Assembly (NCBI RefSeq): GCF_024806495.1
Contig: NZ_JANUFF010000021.1
Span: 1-46,230 of the forward strand
Length of the DNA: 46,230 nucleotides
Direction: 5' to 3'
From: Chryseobacterium sp. JUb7
GTDB taxonomy: Bacteria; Bacteroidota; Bacteroidia; Flavobacteriales; Weeksellaceae
The position numbers and the translations under genes were made by a program. Shown here piece by piece: positions 8,225 to 17,869 of this stretch. How positions within the stretch are numbered: the stretch's first letter is position 1; each line of letters opens with the position of its first letter. The notes below the pieces were generated by a model, which had not been told where the DNA came from, did no database searches, and saw nothing but the letters and a program-made list of their open reading frames with translations.

Positions 8225-9399
8225 TTTTCTGATATTTTCATTAAATGAGCAGATGCAGATTCTAGCTCAAGGTTAGCCACATCAAGATCCCATTTGGGAT
8301 TATTTTTGTTAACGATAACCAATGCTTTGTTCTTTAAGTCAAACTTCTTAACAAAACAGTAATAAAGCAGTCTGTTAATCCGTATTTGAATTCTTTTACC
8401 ATTACAATTAAGATTTGTATAAAAATAATAGTTTTCTCTGGAAGAGCAATCGATAAAAAGAGAAATAATGTGTTCTTTTAAAAACCTTTTATTTTTACTT
8501 TGAGTCCATCCCTCTAATCGTTTAATTCTGCCCTTATTGGAAATAGAGAACTGGTTTATAAACCCGGGTAAAGGTTTCCAGATCTCTCCGGGAAGGTTTT
8601 CTGGAGATAAATTCATGCAGGCTGGTGGAATACTTTTATTGATTAAAGGCTGACCTAATTTTTTCCAAAGTGATGTATTAAGTATAGGATCTGAAAAAGT
8701 ATTTTCAATCATTCTGTTGGGACTAAAACTGTCTTTTGGCGGTATATCCTGTTTTAAAAACCATCTGAATCCTCCAGCTGTTATTCTTTCGTTATTAATT
8801 ACCAAGAATAGGTATCTTGGATGTATTCCTGTTTTTTTACTCGCAGAATCAATATCGTCAAAAGTAGCAACAAGTAAACCTTCAACTGTATATTGAGTTA
8901 TAGGCTGATGATATACATCATAATGATTTTTAACCCTGTTGGTTTCAACTCTTTTAAAACGTTCCCGACTGATGGAAAGCTTTTCTAAATTTTGGACATG
9001 GATATGAAACCGATCATTATCTTTAAACGATATAAGATACGATTCTTCATGTATATCAAGCTTTTGCACAAAATGATGGTACACTAAACGGGCAACAGAT
9101 TTTCTGTATCTTTTCCCCTGTGAGGATAATAAACAGGTAATATTGTAAAAATTACGATTAAGATATTTATTGAAAAATTTCATGAACTGTAATTTCATGA
9201 TACGTTCGGAGGCTTTTCTTTTCCTTCCAAGTGGATCTGAAACCCAACGCTCCAGACTTTTTACTCGACCATAATTGGATATTGCATAACCTCCAAAATC
9301 ATCAATCAATTTCCATTCTTCATTTGGGAGATTTTTTAAAGAAGTATTGTAAAGGACTTTTCTTACATACTCATTTTCGAATTCTTTAGGAAGTGCCAT
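8221..9399 (-). CDS. Double NUMOD4-domain protein with degenerate HNH modules
   Basis: The 392-residue protein has two homologous modules around a middle domain. Module 1 begins with a NUMOD4 motif at about 22-50 (EEWKLIDDFGGYAISNYGRVKSL) and module 2 repeats it at about 270-300 (GEIWKPLPGFINQFSISNKGRIKRL). Each is followed by the beta-rich stretch that in homing-type endonucleases leads to HNH (RLVYHHFVQKLD..., RLLYYCFVKKFD...). Between them, at about 163-215, YTVEGLLVATFDDIDSASKKTGI fits a NUMOD1 helix-turn-helix DNA-binding repeat. In both modules the catalytic 'NHIDGN' segment is replaced (ISFKDNDR, VIVNKNNPK), so nuclease activity is doubtful; DNA binding is likelier. It is a single gene, convergent with the peptidase fragment and divergent from toxin operon 1. 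Confidence 0.75.
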   Translation of the reverse strand: MALPKEFENEYVRKVLYNTSLKNLPNEEWKLIDDFGGYAISNYGRVKSLERWVSDPLGRKRKASERIMKLQFMKFFNKYLNRNFYNITCLLSSQGKRYRKSVARLVYHHFVQKLDIHEESYLISFKDNDRFHIHVQNLEKLSISRERFKRVETNRVKNHYDVYHQPITQYTVEGLLVATFDDIDSASKKTGIHPRYLFLVINNERITAGGFRWFLKQDIPPKDSFSPNRMIENTFSDPILNTSLWKKLGQPLINKSIPPACMNLSPENLPGEIWKPLPGFINQFSISNKGRIKRLEGWTQSKNKRFLKEHIISLFIDCSSRENYYFYTNLNCNGKRIQIRINRLLYYCFVKKFDLKNKALVIVNKNNPKWDLDVANLELESASAHLMKISEK

Positions 9400-9542
9400 G
9401 GGGTATTTTTTACAATTTAAGATAATGATATTTGCTTACAGTATATCATCAGGACAAATATAAAAAACTTGAAACGAGACCTGCAATATTGTGGTACATA
9501 GAATAAAATCCTTTTTTATAAAAAGAACTTATAAAAAAACAA

Positions 9543-9735
9543 AATTGAATCCAACCATTTAGTTATTTTTTGCATCTGTATAGATAAAACGTCACGTTTT
9601 GTCGTATTAGTCAATTAAATTTGCATATAGATAATAATTAAATTAATATAAACTGCAAAATTAGCTATTGAGGATAATCATAAAAATATTACTTTTGCAG
9701 CGTTTTAAAAACTAACTAGAAACTAACATTAAGAT
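9543..9735 (+). promoter_or_regulatory. Promoter and palindrome of toxin operon 1
   Basis: The 9400-9735 gap holds no gene. A Bacteroidota-type promoter is visible: TTG at 9668-9670, 19 bases, then TACTTTTG (TAnnTTTG) at 9690-9697, giving a short leader to the ATG at 9736. Further upstream is the palindrome AAAACGTCACGTTTT (9586-9600), an operator-like element. The whole stretch from 9543 is closely repeated upstream of the second operon (from 18577), including box and palindrome, which supports a functional role. Confidence 0.65.
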
Positions 9736-11310
9736 ATGAGAAAACTCTGCATGGGTGCATTTGTGATGTGCACTACTTCTGTATTGTATGCTCAGGAAGT
9801 AGTCTGGCAGAAAGACATCAAATCCAATACTCAGGATTTTCTAAGCCAGGTAACAACTACGATTGATGGACAATATTTAATTACAGGAAGTTCAATTCAA
9901 AGCAGTAAGCTTCAGACAGGAAGCAATAAGCAGAATAACGGCTACGATTTTCATTTGATTAAACTTAACGGGCAAGGCGAAGAAGTCTGGGAAAAATATT
10001 TTTCAGGACAAAATCATGATTTCCTGTCAGCTACTGTAAATACTCAGGAAGGAGGATTTCTTATAGCGGGAACTTCATATTCCGGAAAAGGTCTTGACAA
10101 AAAAGAGGATTCAAAAGGAGGATCAGACCTTTGGTTAATCCGAATCAACGAGTTTGGCGATGAGTTGTGGCAAAAGACCATCGGAACGAATGCAGATGAA
10201 GAAGCAAAATCAGTAATTCAGACAACAGATTTAGGCTTTTTTGTGGCAGGAAACATTCAGAATTCGTCTAAAGGATATGGTTCCAAGGATGTTTTGGTCG
10301 TAAGACTTGATAAAAACGGAAAAGAATTATCCCAATTAATTTTGGGAGGAAAAGGCCTGGATGAAGTGGAAAAAATGATTCCTACCAGAGACGGAGGAGC
10401 ATTGTTAGGGATGTATTCCAGAAGTGGGAAAGTGTTAGGGAGCAGGAAGCTGGAGGCTGGAAGTATTTCCAAAAAAACAGAGAATTACGGAGAAGGTGAT
10501 TACTGGATTGTAAAGCTCGATAAAGACGGAAAAGTACAGTGGGAAAAGAATTATGGAGGAAAAGGAGATGATCATTTAAGAACATTGGCATTGACTTCCA
10601 CCGGTTATTTAGTTGGAGGAGAATCAAGATCTGAAAGGTCAGGGAATAAATCTGTCGGGATTGAAGAAGGAACTGATTTGTGGTTGATTTCTTTGGATGA
10701 AAAAGGAGAAGAGATATGGCAGAAGTCTTACAATTTCAAAAACAGGGATGTTTTAATGGGAATGAGCGTTTTACATTCTTCAGATGATAAATCTTCGAAA
10801 GGAATCTTACTGGGTGGCTATACTCAGGCAGAAGGGAGAATAGAGAATGATGATGAGACTTTTTGGATGCTTTATTTAAACGAAAGCGGCAATGAGCAGT
10901 GGCGAAAGCATGTGAAAGGAGAGTCGAGAAAGAAAGAAGAGAGGTTATCTGATATTAAATTGAATAAAGATGGCTCCATCATTTTGGCAGGTACGAGTGC
11001 CGAAGAATTAGGAAAAGAAAATTGGAAGATTGTGAAATTGGGTGACAAGCAGATTGATCAGTTGATCGAAAAGCAGGATATTAAGATTTACCCGAATCCG
11101 GTTTCAGATTATGCGTATGTAGAAATCGGATATGATTTTAAGGAAGCTGAAATAATTATGTATGATATGGGAGGAAGACAGATCCAAAACCTGAAAACTA
11201 GGAATAAGGTGACTAAGATTAATACTCAGGCACTCATTCAGGGAGCTTATCTGGTGACTATCAAAACAGATACAAATAAAACGGCGAATGCTAAATTGAT
11301 TAAGAAATAA
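9736..11310 (+). CDS. T9SS type A sorting-domain protein (operon 1)
   Basis: The 524-residue protein has a signal peptide (about 1-19, ending LYAQ). Next come six to seven repeats of about 60 residues with the pattern GGFLIAGTS ... WLIRINEFGDELWQKT, which look like beta-propeller blades. A C-terminal T9SS sorting domain (about 448-524) starts with IKIYPNPVSDYAYVEI and ends in the basic tail AKLIKK. It should cross the outer membrane by T9SS and be attached to or released at the surface. It is the first gene of a tight operon with the Rhs genes (4-bp gap). A near copy (514 aa) leads the second operon. Copy 1 has an extra ~10 residues at about 233-248, encoded by a GGAAGCTGGAGGCTGG-type repeat. 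A role in presenting the Rhs proteins is inference. Confidence 0.85.
   Translation: MRKLCMGAFVMCTTSVLYAQEVVWQKDIKSNTQDFLSQVTTTIDGQYLITGSSIQSSKLQTGSNKQNNGYDFHLIKLNGQGEEVWEKYFSGQNHDFLSATVNTQEGGFLIAGTSYSGKGLDKKEDSKGGSDLWLIRINEFGDELWQKTIGTNADEEAKSVIQTTDLGFFVAGNIQNSSKGYGSKDVLVVRLDKNGKELSQLILGGKGLDEVEKMIPTRDGGALLGMYSRSGKVLGSRKLEAGSISKKTENYGEGDYWIVKLDKDGKVQWEKNYGGKGDDHLRTLALTSTGYLVGGESRSERSGNKSVGIEEGTDLWLISLDEKGEEIWQKSYNFKNRDVLMGMSVLHSSDDKSSKGILLGGYTQAEGRIENDDETFWMLYLNESGNEQWRKHVKGESRKKEERLSDIKLNKDGSIILAGTSAEELGKENWKIVKLGDKQIDQLIEKQDIKIYPNPVSDYAYVEIGYDFKEAEIIMYDMGGRQIQNLKTRNKVTKINTQALIQGAYLVTIKTDTNKTANAKLIKK
10425..10470 (+). repeat. GGAAGCTGGAGGCTGG-type insertion inside the T9SS gene
   Basis: Operon 1's T9SS gene carries a G-rich in-frame stretch here, with purine-rich GGAAGCTGGAGGCTGGAAG units, that adds about 30 bp relative to the paralogue at 18777. 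The flanks otherwise align closely. It resembles the G-rich repeats often found between flavobacterial genes, so it may be a repeat insertion tolerated in a loop. Confidence 0.45.
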
Positions 11311-11314
11311 ACAA

Positions 11315-14300
11315 ATGAAGAAAATATATTTATCACTTTCTATATTACTATCTAGTATTGTATTCTCACAAAATATGCAAACTGCGGGAGCTATACAAAT
11401 TAAAACACCTCAATCATATGCTTTTGAGAAGTATGGAAATGTTCCTATTAATCTATATACGGGAACTTTAGATTTGAAAGTGCCAATTTTTTCATTGCCA
11501 ACAAGCAATGGGACAAATATTGATATTTTTGTATCTTATGATTCATCTGGATTTTTACCACACAAGAAGTCTGATTATGCAGGGACAGGTTGGTCTCTTT
11601 TAGCTGGTGGAAGAATTACCAGAACCTTAAACAGGGCTCCTGATGAATATCAAGGGAATCCTACCGCTAACGGTGGTCTGTTTGATTTAGGACCAGATTT
11701 ACACGGATTTCTAACTGGAGTTCGTTTAAATTCATTCACAAATAACCAGACAGTATATGATCTATATAGTGGGGTTGGTGGTACTACAGCATTAAATTGG
11801 AGACTAGGAAGCGTTCAGAATGGGTATGAAGGAACTCCTGATGTATTCCATTTTAATGCAATGGGACTTTCAGGAAAATTTATGATAGGAAATGATGGAA
11901 ATGTACTCGTAGAATCCAATGATCCTAACATGAAAGTAGATTTATCGGGATTAGTATCTTATGGAGGAAAACAGTTTTGTAAACCTCCTACTCAAACTAT
12001 TGTGATCACCGACGGACAAGGTAATAAATATTATTTCGGAGGAGATTTTTCCAAATATGAGATTGGGTATTTATTAAAATCACCAGGTCTAGATAAAGAT
12101 AATAGATTTGAAGGTCTTCCTTATATTAGTTCATTTAGTCTTGCGAAGGTTGAATTTATTAATGGGCAAACGATCACTTTAGGCTATGTACAGGATACAT
12201 TAAATAATATTTTTTGCAACTTGACTACAAGCTCAATAAATCTTAAAGTTAACGCTAAAGTCCTTAATTTTGATGGTTATTTTCAAGATGGTACATCATC
12301 ATGGGAATGGCAGCTTTGTCCTGGCGGATTAGCTGGATGTACTAACTTATCTGCGAATGTACCAAGTGATACTGAAAATTTTGTTTTAACTAAACGCTCC
12401 TTACTTGAATCGATAAAATACGAGGATAAAGAAATTAGAATCAACTACAAAGATGCTGGCTATCCTATTAAACATTATGAAGGAGTTTCTAATACGCTTG
12501 ATTTCAATGAGTTTTTAGTAGATAATATTCAGGTTTTTGCTAATAATAACATGATCCAAAATACAGTATTTGCTTATGATGACCTTGGAGGGATGAACAA
12601 AAGACCATTTTTGAAAACAATTACAGAATCACAAAGTAATAAAGTCTACAATTTTGAGTACTATAACACTTCAAATTTACCAAAGTATATCACAAAAGGA
12701 TTGGATCACTGGGGTTATTGGAACGGTAATGATACAAATGTTAGTTTAGCTCCTTTTGATACTTATAATGCAGCTACGGGTGACTATACTCTAAATAATA
12801 CTTTTAGAGATACGAATGTTCAAAAATATAATATTGGTTTATTGAGTAAAATAACTTACCCAACAAAAGGATATTCTATATTTGAATATGAACCGAATTA
12901 TTATGGAAGAAGGGTAGAAAGAAATTCGGCAAGTGCTTTTTTGCCTACCTTAACAAATAATGCAGGAGTTGTTGGAGGAGCAAGAATTCACAGACAGTAT
13001 GATTATTCAGAAAATGGAGGAATCATTAATAATAAAACATACCAGTATGCAACTACACTAAATGGAAATACTTCGTCAGGAATACTGATGAATTGGCCTA
13101 GATACATGTATTACATAGAGTTTTCTGGTCCTGGTTATTTTGAGAAACGTATGCTTAGATCTAGTTCAAATGTCCAGCAGAACAGTATGGATAGTTATAA
13201 TGTAGGATATCAAAAAGTTTATGAAATCAATGCTGGGAAAGGATATACAGAGTATAATTTTACCAACTATGAAGATTATCCCGATATTTTAAATCCTGAT
13301 ACGGGAAATATTAGAAATTATTTTAATAATCCTCCAAATCAAGGAACCTATCAGTCAAGCCCTGAAAATTTATATAAAAATTTTAGAAATTTGTATGGTA
13401 TTGACAGAAGTATTTTAAGAGGAAAATTAAAATCTGAAATTATTTATCCCGAAGGTTCTTCAAACCCATTAAAGAAAACAGAATATGAATATAATGACAA
13501 TATAGACTATAACCCGAATACTTTTAAAGATAATAATAATTATGTAACAATTAATCACCTTTCTGGATATTGGGTACAAGGCTACAAGAGGTATTTGAAT
13601 ACCTCGGCTCTCAAAAAGAAAATTATTACGGATTTTTTGAACAATAATCCAATAAAGAATACAACGGATTATTCTTATAACAGTAGCAATCATTTAAACT
13701 TGGTAAAAGAAAATACGATTTTGTCTGATAATTCTGAATTGTCTAAAAGTTATTCCTATGCTCAGGATATTAATATTGGTAATACGTTAATGACTTCAAA
13801 AAATATGGTGGGAATTCCAACGATTACCGAAGCAAAAAAAGACAGTAAAATATTATCAAAAACAGAAATCATTTATCCTACAACTTTGCCAACTTCACAA
13901 ACAGGAAATCTGGTTTTACCATTGTCCACAAAATCTTATGATTTACAAAATCCAACTTCTGCAACCACAGAAGTAACCTATGACTTGTATGATTCCAAAG
14001 GTAACTTACAACAATATACCACAAAAGATGGTGTTCCTGTAGCTATTATTTGGGGATACAACCAAACCCAACCCATTGCCAAGATCGAAGGAGCCACCTA
14101 CACTCAGGTACAAAGTTTAGCCTCTGCAATTATTACCGCATCCAATACGGATGCTTTAGCGGGAAGGAATAATGATGAGACAACCTTTTTAGATGCCTTA
14201 AAAACATTCAGAAACAGTTTATCAAATTATCAGATAACAACCTATACTTTCGATCCTTTGATTGGAGTGCGAAGCATTACACCACCATCAGGAATCCGTG

Positions 14301-14401
14301 AGGTTTATCTGTATGATACAGCCAATCGATTAATGGAGATAAGGGAAAATGATCAGGCAGGAAAACTTTTAAAAGAATTCAAATACAACTACAAAAACTA
14401 A
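11315..14401 (+). CDS. SpvB-like/Rhs-repeat shell protein A (operon 1)
   Basis: The 1028-residue protein has a signal peptide (1-18, ending IVFSQ) followed by an N-terminal SpvB/TcdB-like region: GNVPINLYTGTLDLKVP, VSYDSSG and GTGWSLLAGG resemble insecticidal toxin-complex beta-propeller starts. Then come long stretches of degenerate YD/Rhs repeats (EYEYNDNIDYNPN, VTYDLYDSKGNLQQY, EVYLYDTANRLMEI). It ends in EFKYNYKN without a Rhs-associated core motif or toxin tip, so it looks like the first half of a split Rhs shell. The next gene begins 6 bp later and supplies DUF6443, core and tip. Such proteins form hollow cocoons that enclose a toxin; assembly of this one with its neighbour is inferred from order and matching repeats. 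A paralogue occurs at 20333-23958. Confidence 0.8.
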   Translation: MKKIYLSLSILLSSIVFSQNMQTAGAIQIKTPQSYAFEKYGNVPINLYTGTLDLKVPIFSLPTSNGTNIDIFVSYDSSGFLPHKKSDYAGTGWSLLAGGRITRTLNRAPDEYQGNPTANGGLFDLGPDLHGFLTGVRLNSFTNNQTVYDLYSGVGGTTALNWRLGSVQNGYEGTPDVFHFNAMGLSGKFMIGNDGNVLVESNDPNMKVDLSGLVSYGGKQFCKPPTQTIVITDGQGNKYYFGGDFSKYEIGYLLKSPGLDKDNRFEGLPYISSFSLAKVEFINGQTITLGYVQDTLNNIFCNLTTSSINLKVNAKVLNFDGYFQDGTSSWEWQLCPGGLAGCTNLSANVPSDTENFVLTKRSLLESIKYEDKEIRINYKDAGYPIKHYEGVSNTLDFNEFLVDNIQVFANNNMIQNTVFAYDDLGGMNKRPFLKTITESQSNKVYNFEYYNTSNLPKYITKGLDHWGYWNGNDTNVSLAPFDTYNAATGDYTLNNTFRDTNVQKYNIGLLSKITYPTKGYSIFEYEPNYYGRRVERNSASAFLPTLTNNAGVVGGARIHRQYDYSENGGIINNKTYQYATTLNGNTSSGILMNWPRYMYYIEFSGPGYFEKRMLRSSSNVQQNSMDSYNVGYQKVYEINAGKGYTEYNFTNYEDYPDILNPDTGNIRNYFNNPPNQGTYQSSPENLYKNFRNLYGIDRSILRGKLKSEIIYPEGSSNPLKKTEYEYNDNIDYNPNTFKDNNNYVTINHLSGYWVQGYKRYLNTSALKKKIITDFLNNNPIKNTTDYSYNSSNHLNLVKENTILSDNSELSKSYSYAQDINIGNTLMTSKNMVGIPTITEAKKDSKILSKTEIIYPTTLPTSQTGNLVLPLSTKSYDLQNPTSATTEVTYDLYDSKGNLQQYTTKDGVPVAIIWGYNQTQPIAKIEGATYTQVQSLASAIITASNTDALAGRNNDETTFLDALKTFRNSLSNYQITTYTFDPLIGVRSITPPSGIREVYLYDTANRLMEIRENDQAGKLLKEFKYNYKN

Positions 14402-14407
14402 GACACG

Positions 14408-17400
14408 ATGAAAAAAATATTAATCCCAATAGGAGCATTGTTTCTATCCAATATAACTTTTGGTCAGCTTTCTACAACAGAAAACTATGTTTATAGTAAA
14501 ACGTATTTAGATTACAACGGAGCTACCCCTACTAAAACCTCGGAGGTGGTCCAGTATTTCGATGGTTTGGGCAGACCAAAACAGGCGGTGAATGTCAAAG
14601 CATCTCCCCAAGGAAGAGATGTAGTAACCCATATCGAATATGATGCATTCGGAAGACAAACTAAGGAGTATCTTCCCATTCCGCAATCTCAAACATTAAA
14701 CGGAGCTATTTTCCCAACTCCACTCGCCAATGCTTCTGCATCGTATGGATCAGAAAAAATCTATGCTGAAAAAGTCTTGGAAAACTCCCCGTTAGACAGA
14801 ATTCAGCAGCAAATTCAGGTGGGTACAGATTGGAGTAATAAACCCGTAAAATTTGATTATGATACCAATATTACAGGTGAGATTATTAATTATACCACAA
14901 CAACAACATGGGAAAACAATGCAACTAAATCTACCATTAATTATGGAGGAAATTACGGAGCCAATCAACTATACAAAAACACCGTAACCGATGAAGATGG
15001 AAACAAATCCATTGAGTTTAAAAACGGTCAGGGACAGGTTATATTAGTGAGAAAAATCAACGGAACAGAAAATGTTGATACTTACTATGTATATAATGAG
15101 TATAATCAGCTGGCATGGGTAATTCCCCCTTTATTATCTAAGAAGCAGACATGGGATTTGAGTGATCAACAGGCTCTTGCTTACGAATACCGATATGACG
15201 GAAGAGGAAGATTGGTAGAAAAGAAATTGCCTGGCAAAGGTTGGGAGCATATGGTGTATGACAAAGCGGATCGTTTGATCTTTACCCAAGATGCTAATTT
15301 AAGAGCACAAAACAAATGGCTTTTTACCAAATATGACCAATTGGGAAGACCGATCATCACAGGGCTTGTTTCGGGAACAGACAGAAACGATATGCAGACA
15401 GCAATCGGTAATAATCTTATTCTTACAGAGTATAGAAATGCTGCCGGATTTACAAAAAACGGAATGCAGATCTATTATTCCAATGACAGCTTCCCGTATT
15501 TTGATACAGCACTCTCAGTTACTTACTATGATACCTATCCTGCAGGATCACCTGCAGTAATCAATGTATTCTCACAAGAGTTATTAACTGACAATCAATT
15601 AAATGCATTATCAACAAAAGGTTTGCCAGTGGCAAGCTATGTCAAGAATATTGAAGATGACAACTGGACCAAAATGTATACCTGGTATGACACCAAAGGA
15701 CGAAGTTTTGGCTCAAGAAGTGAAAATCATCTGGGAGGATATACTGTTGTCAATAATAAACTTGATTTTTCGGGTACCGTCCTTCAGACCAATACTTATC
15801 ATAAAAGACTGTCAAGTGATACCGAAACAGGTATTGCAGAAGTGTTTGAATACGATCATCAAAACCGAGTTAAAAAACACTGGCACTATGTAGGTAATAA
15901 TCCGGGTGAGTTATTGTCTGAAAATAATTACAATGAGCTTTCTCAATTGGAAAGTAAAAAAGTGGGAGGAGCTGCAGGAGCAGTAAATCCTTTACAACAG
16001 ATCGATTATCAGTATAATATCAGAGGCTGGATGACTAAAATCAATGATCCGTCGAATTTAGGGAATGATTTGTTTGGCTATAAGATCAACTATAATCAGG
16101 TTGAAGGCTTAGAGAATCCCAATACTGATTTTATGGATCTAAAGGTTAAACCCAAATACAACGGAAATATAGCCGAAGTATCCTGGAGAACCCTGACTGA
16201 GGAAAACGAGCCATTAAAAAGATATGGCTATGTGTATGACCATTTAAACAGGTTATCTGCGGGATTTTATCAAAGAGAGGGAGCAGAAGCTGCAAGGGAA
16301 TATTTTGAAATGCTGGAATATGATTTAAATGGAAATATTACAAAATTACAACGATCTGAAAATTTAATATCAGGCAATACGGCATTAGTTATTGATAAAC
16401 TGAAGTATGATTATACAGGAAACAGGCTGACCAAGGTAACGGAAGAACAGATTGGAAACAGCAGTGGTTATCCCTATTTGACTACACCCAACACAATAGG
16501 CTATGATGATAACGGGAACATGATCAGTCATCCGGATAAGGGAATTAACTCAATAGCCTATAACTTTTTGAATCTACCGAATAATATAAGCGTACGGCCA
16601 GGTACTAAAGGTGCAAATACGACCCGTTCTATTTACAGGGCAGATGGTGTTAAGCTGTCAAAGGTATTTAATACCAATGCGGGAAACTCGATCACGACAA
16701 CGGATTATCTGGATGGCTTTCAGTATAAATTTGACAGTGGGGGATTAGGAAGTATGAATCCTCAGGGTCTACAGTTTGTACCTACTTCAGAAGGGTATTA
16801 TGATTTTACAAATAATTCTTATATTTACAACTATACGGATCATTTAGGAAATGTTCGATTAAGCTATACGGATACGAGTAAGGATGGGATTATTCAGCCC
16901 AGGCAGTATAAGATCCAACAGTGTGACGGACCCAATAATCCGCCTTTCGAGATTCCTAATTGTATAGATTATTATAAGCCAGGTGAGATTGTGGAAGTAA
17001 ATAATTATTATCCTTTTGGTATGTTACATAATTATACCCTGACTACGCAGAATGCTTATCAGTATAAGTACAACGGTAAGGAATTGCAGGAGACGGGAAT
17101 GTATGATTATGGTGCGAGGATGTATATGCCTGATTTAGGAAGATGGGGAGTGGTGGATCCACTGGCGGAAAAGCATCCTAATTTTAATCCAATGATGTAT
17201 ACTGCTAATAATCCAATTTTATTTATAGATCCTGATGGTAGAGACTGGACAATAACAGAAACATATAATAAAAAGACAAATACAACCCATTATAATATAG
17301 CTTTTACAGGTGCTGTACTAAATAGTTCTTCAAATAAAAAAATTGATATGAAAAAATTTGCTAGTGCTATTCAATCACAAACGGAGGCTTTATTTAACAA

Positions 17401-17869
17401 AATAGATAATAATCCTAATGTTACTGTCTCAGCAGATATAAATATTAGAACTATCGATGATAAAGATGATCTGAAAAGTACAGATACTTTAATAGAAATA
17501 AAAGATTCCAACTCCAAAGATTTTGATGTTTATAAAGATGGAAAGGCTAATGTAGTGGGAAGAGCAATGAACGGAAAAGAAATATCTGTAAACGAAAGAT
17601 ATGCGAATGATTTAATGAATGGTCTAAACATCAAAACTATGCCTCATGAAATTGGTCATACAGGAGGCTTGCAGCATCCTATTATGGCTACTAGAGAAAC
17701 TTGGTTTGATATTCCAGAAAATTTCATAACACCTAAAAGTAATTTTATGATACAGGGAGCTATAGCAAAACCTTCTGGATTCTCAGTACATCAATTAAAC
17801 AGAATGTATAGGCTATACAAAGGAGGTAAATTGAATAATAAAAAAATAAAACCCTTTGAATTAAAATGA
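14408..17869 (+). CDS. DUF6443/Rhs-core polymorphic toxin with metzincin-type tip (operon 1)
   Basis: The 1153-residue protein has a signal peptide (about 1-20, ending TFGQ), a DUF6443 region (VQYFDGLGRPKQ ... HIEYDAFGRQTKEYLP, about 45-100) and many YD repeats. The Rhs-associated core (YNYTDHLGNVRLSY ... YGARMYMPDLGRWGVVDPL ... FIDPDG) ends near residue 943. The variable tip (about 945-1153) carries HEIGHTGGLQH at 1080-1090, the HExxHxxGxxH zinc motif of metzincin metallopeptidases, with a possible Met-turn in FMIQG. The tip is therefore probably a secreted zinc protease toxin. Its stop overlaps the next ATG by 4 bp (ATGA), coupling it to a lipoprotein gene, as expected for an immunity partner. 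The core segment 16118-17094 reads identical to the paralogue at 25779-26755. Confidence 0.87.
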   Translation: MKKILIPIGALFLSNITFGQLSTTENYVYSKTYLDYNGATPTKTSEVVQYFDGLGRPKQAVNVKASPQGRDVVTHIEYDAFGRQTKEYLPIPQSQTLNGAIFPTPLANASASYGSEKIYAEKVLENSPLDRIQQQIQVGTDWSNKPVKFDYDTNITGEIINYTTTTTWENNATKSTINYGGNYGANQLYKNTVTDEDGNKSIEFKNGQGQVILVRKINGTENVDTYYVYNEYNQLAWVIPPLLSKKQTWDLSDQQALAYEYRYDGRGRLVEKKLPGKGWEHMVYDKADRLIFTQDANLRAQNKWLFTKYDQLGRPIITGLVSGTDRNDMQTAIGNNLILTEYRNAAGFTKNGMQIYYSNDSFPYFDTALSVTYYDTYPAGSPAVINVFSQELLTDNQLNALSTKGLPVASYVKNIEDDNWTKMYTWYDTKGRSFGSRSENHLGGYTVVNNKLDFSGTVLQTNTYHKRLSSDTETGIAEVFEYDHQNRVKKHWHYVGNNPGELLSENNYNELSQLESKKVGGAAGAVNPLQQIDYQYNIRGWMTKINDPSNLGNDLFGYKINYNQVEGLENPNTDFMDLKVKPKYNGNIAEVSWRTLTEENEPLKRYGYVYDHLNRLSAGFYQREGAEAAREYFEMLEYDLNGNITKLQRSENLISGNTALVIDKLKYDYTGNRLTKVTEEQIGNSSGYPYLTTPNTIGYDDNGNMISHPDKGINSIAYNFLNLPNNISVRPGTKGANTTRSIYRADGVKLSKVFNTNAGNSITTTDYLDGFQYKFDSGGLGSMNPQGLQFVPTSEGYYDFTNNSYIYNYTDHLGNVRLSYTDTSKDGIIQPRQYKIQQCDGPNNPPFEIPNCIDYYKPGEIVEVNNYYPFGMLHNYTLTTQNAYQYKYNGKELQETGMYDYGARMYMPDLGRWGVVDPLAEKHPNFNPMMYTANNPILFIDPDGRDWTITETYNKKTNTTHYNIAFTGAVLNSSSNKKIDMKKFASAIQSQTEALFNKIDNNPNVTVSADINIRTIDDKDDLKSTDTLIEIKDSNSKDFDVYKDGKANVVGRAMNGKEISVNERYANDLMNGLNIKTMPHEIGHTGGLQHPIMATRETWFDIPENFITPKSNFMIQGAIAKPSGFSVHQLNRMYRLYKGGKLNNKKIKPFELK
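16118..17094 (+). repeat. Rhs-core identity block, copy 1
   Basis: This 977-bp stretch reads the same, as far as I compared it, as 25779-26755 in the second Rhs toxin gene. On the left side silent differences appear within 100 bp; on the right, identity stops exactly at the core-to-tip switch (GAGAC then GGG or AGG). This is the pattern of recent recombination or gene conversion between expressed cores. Confidence 0.8.
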
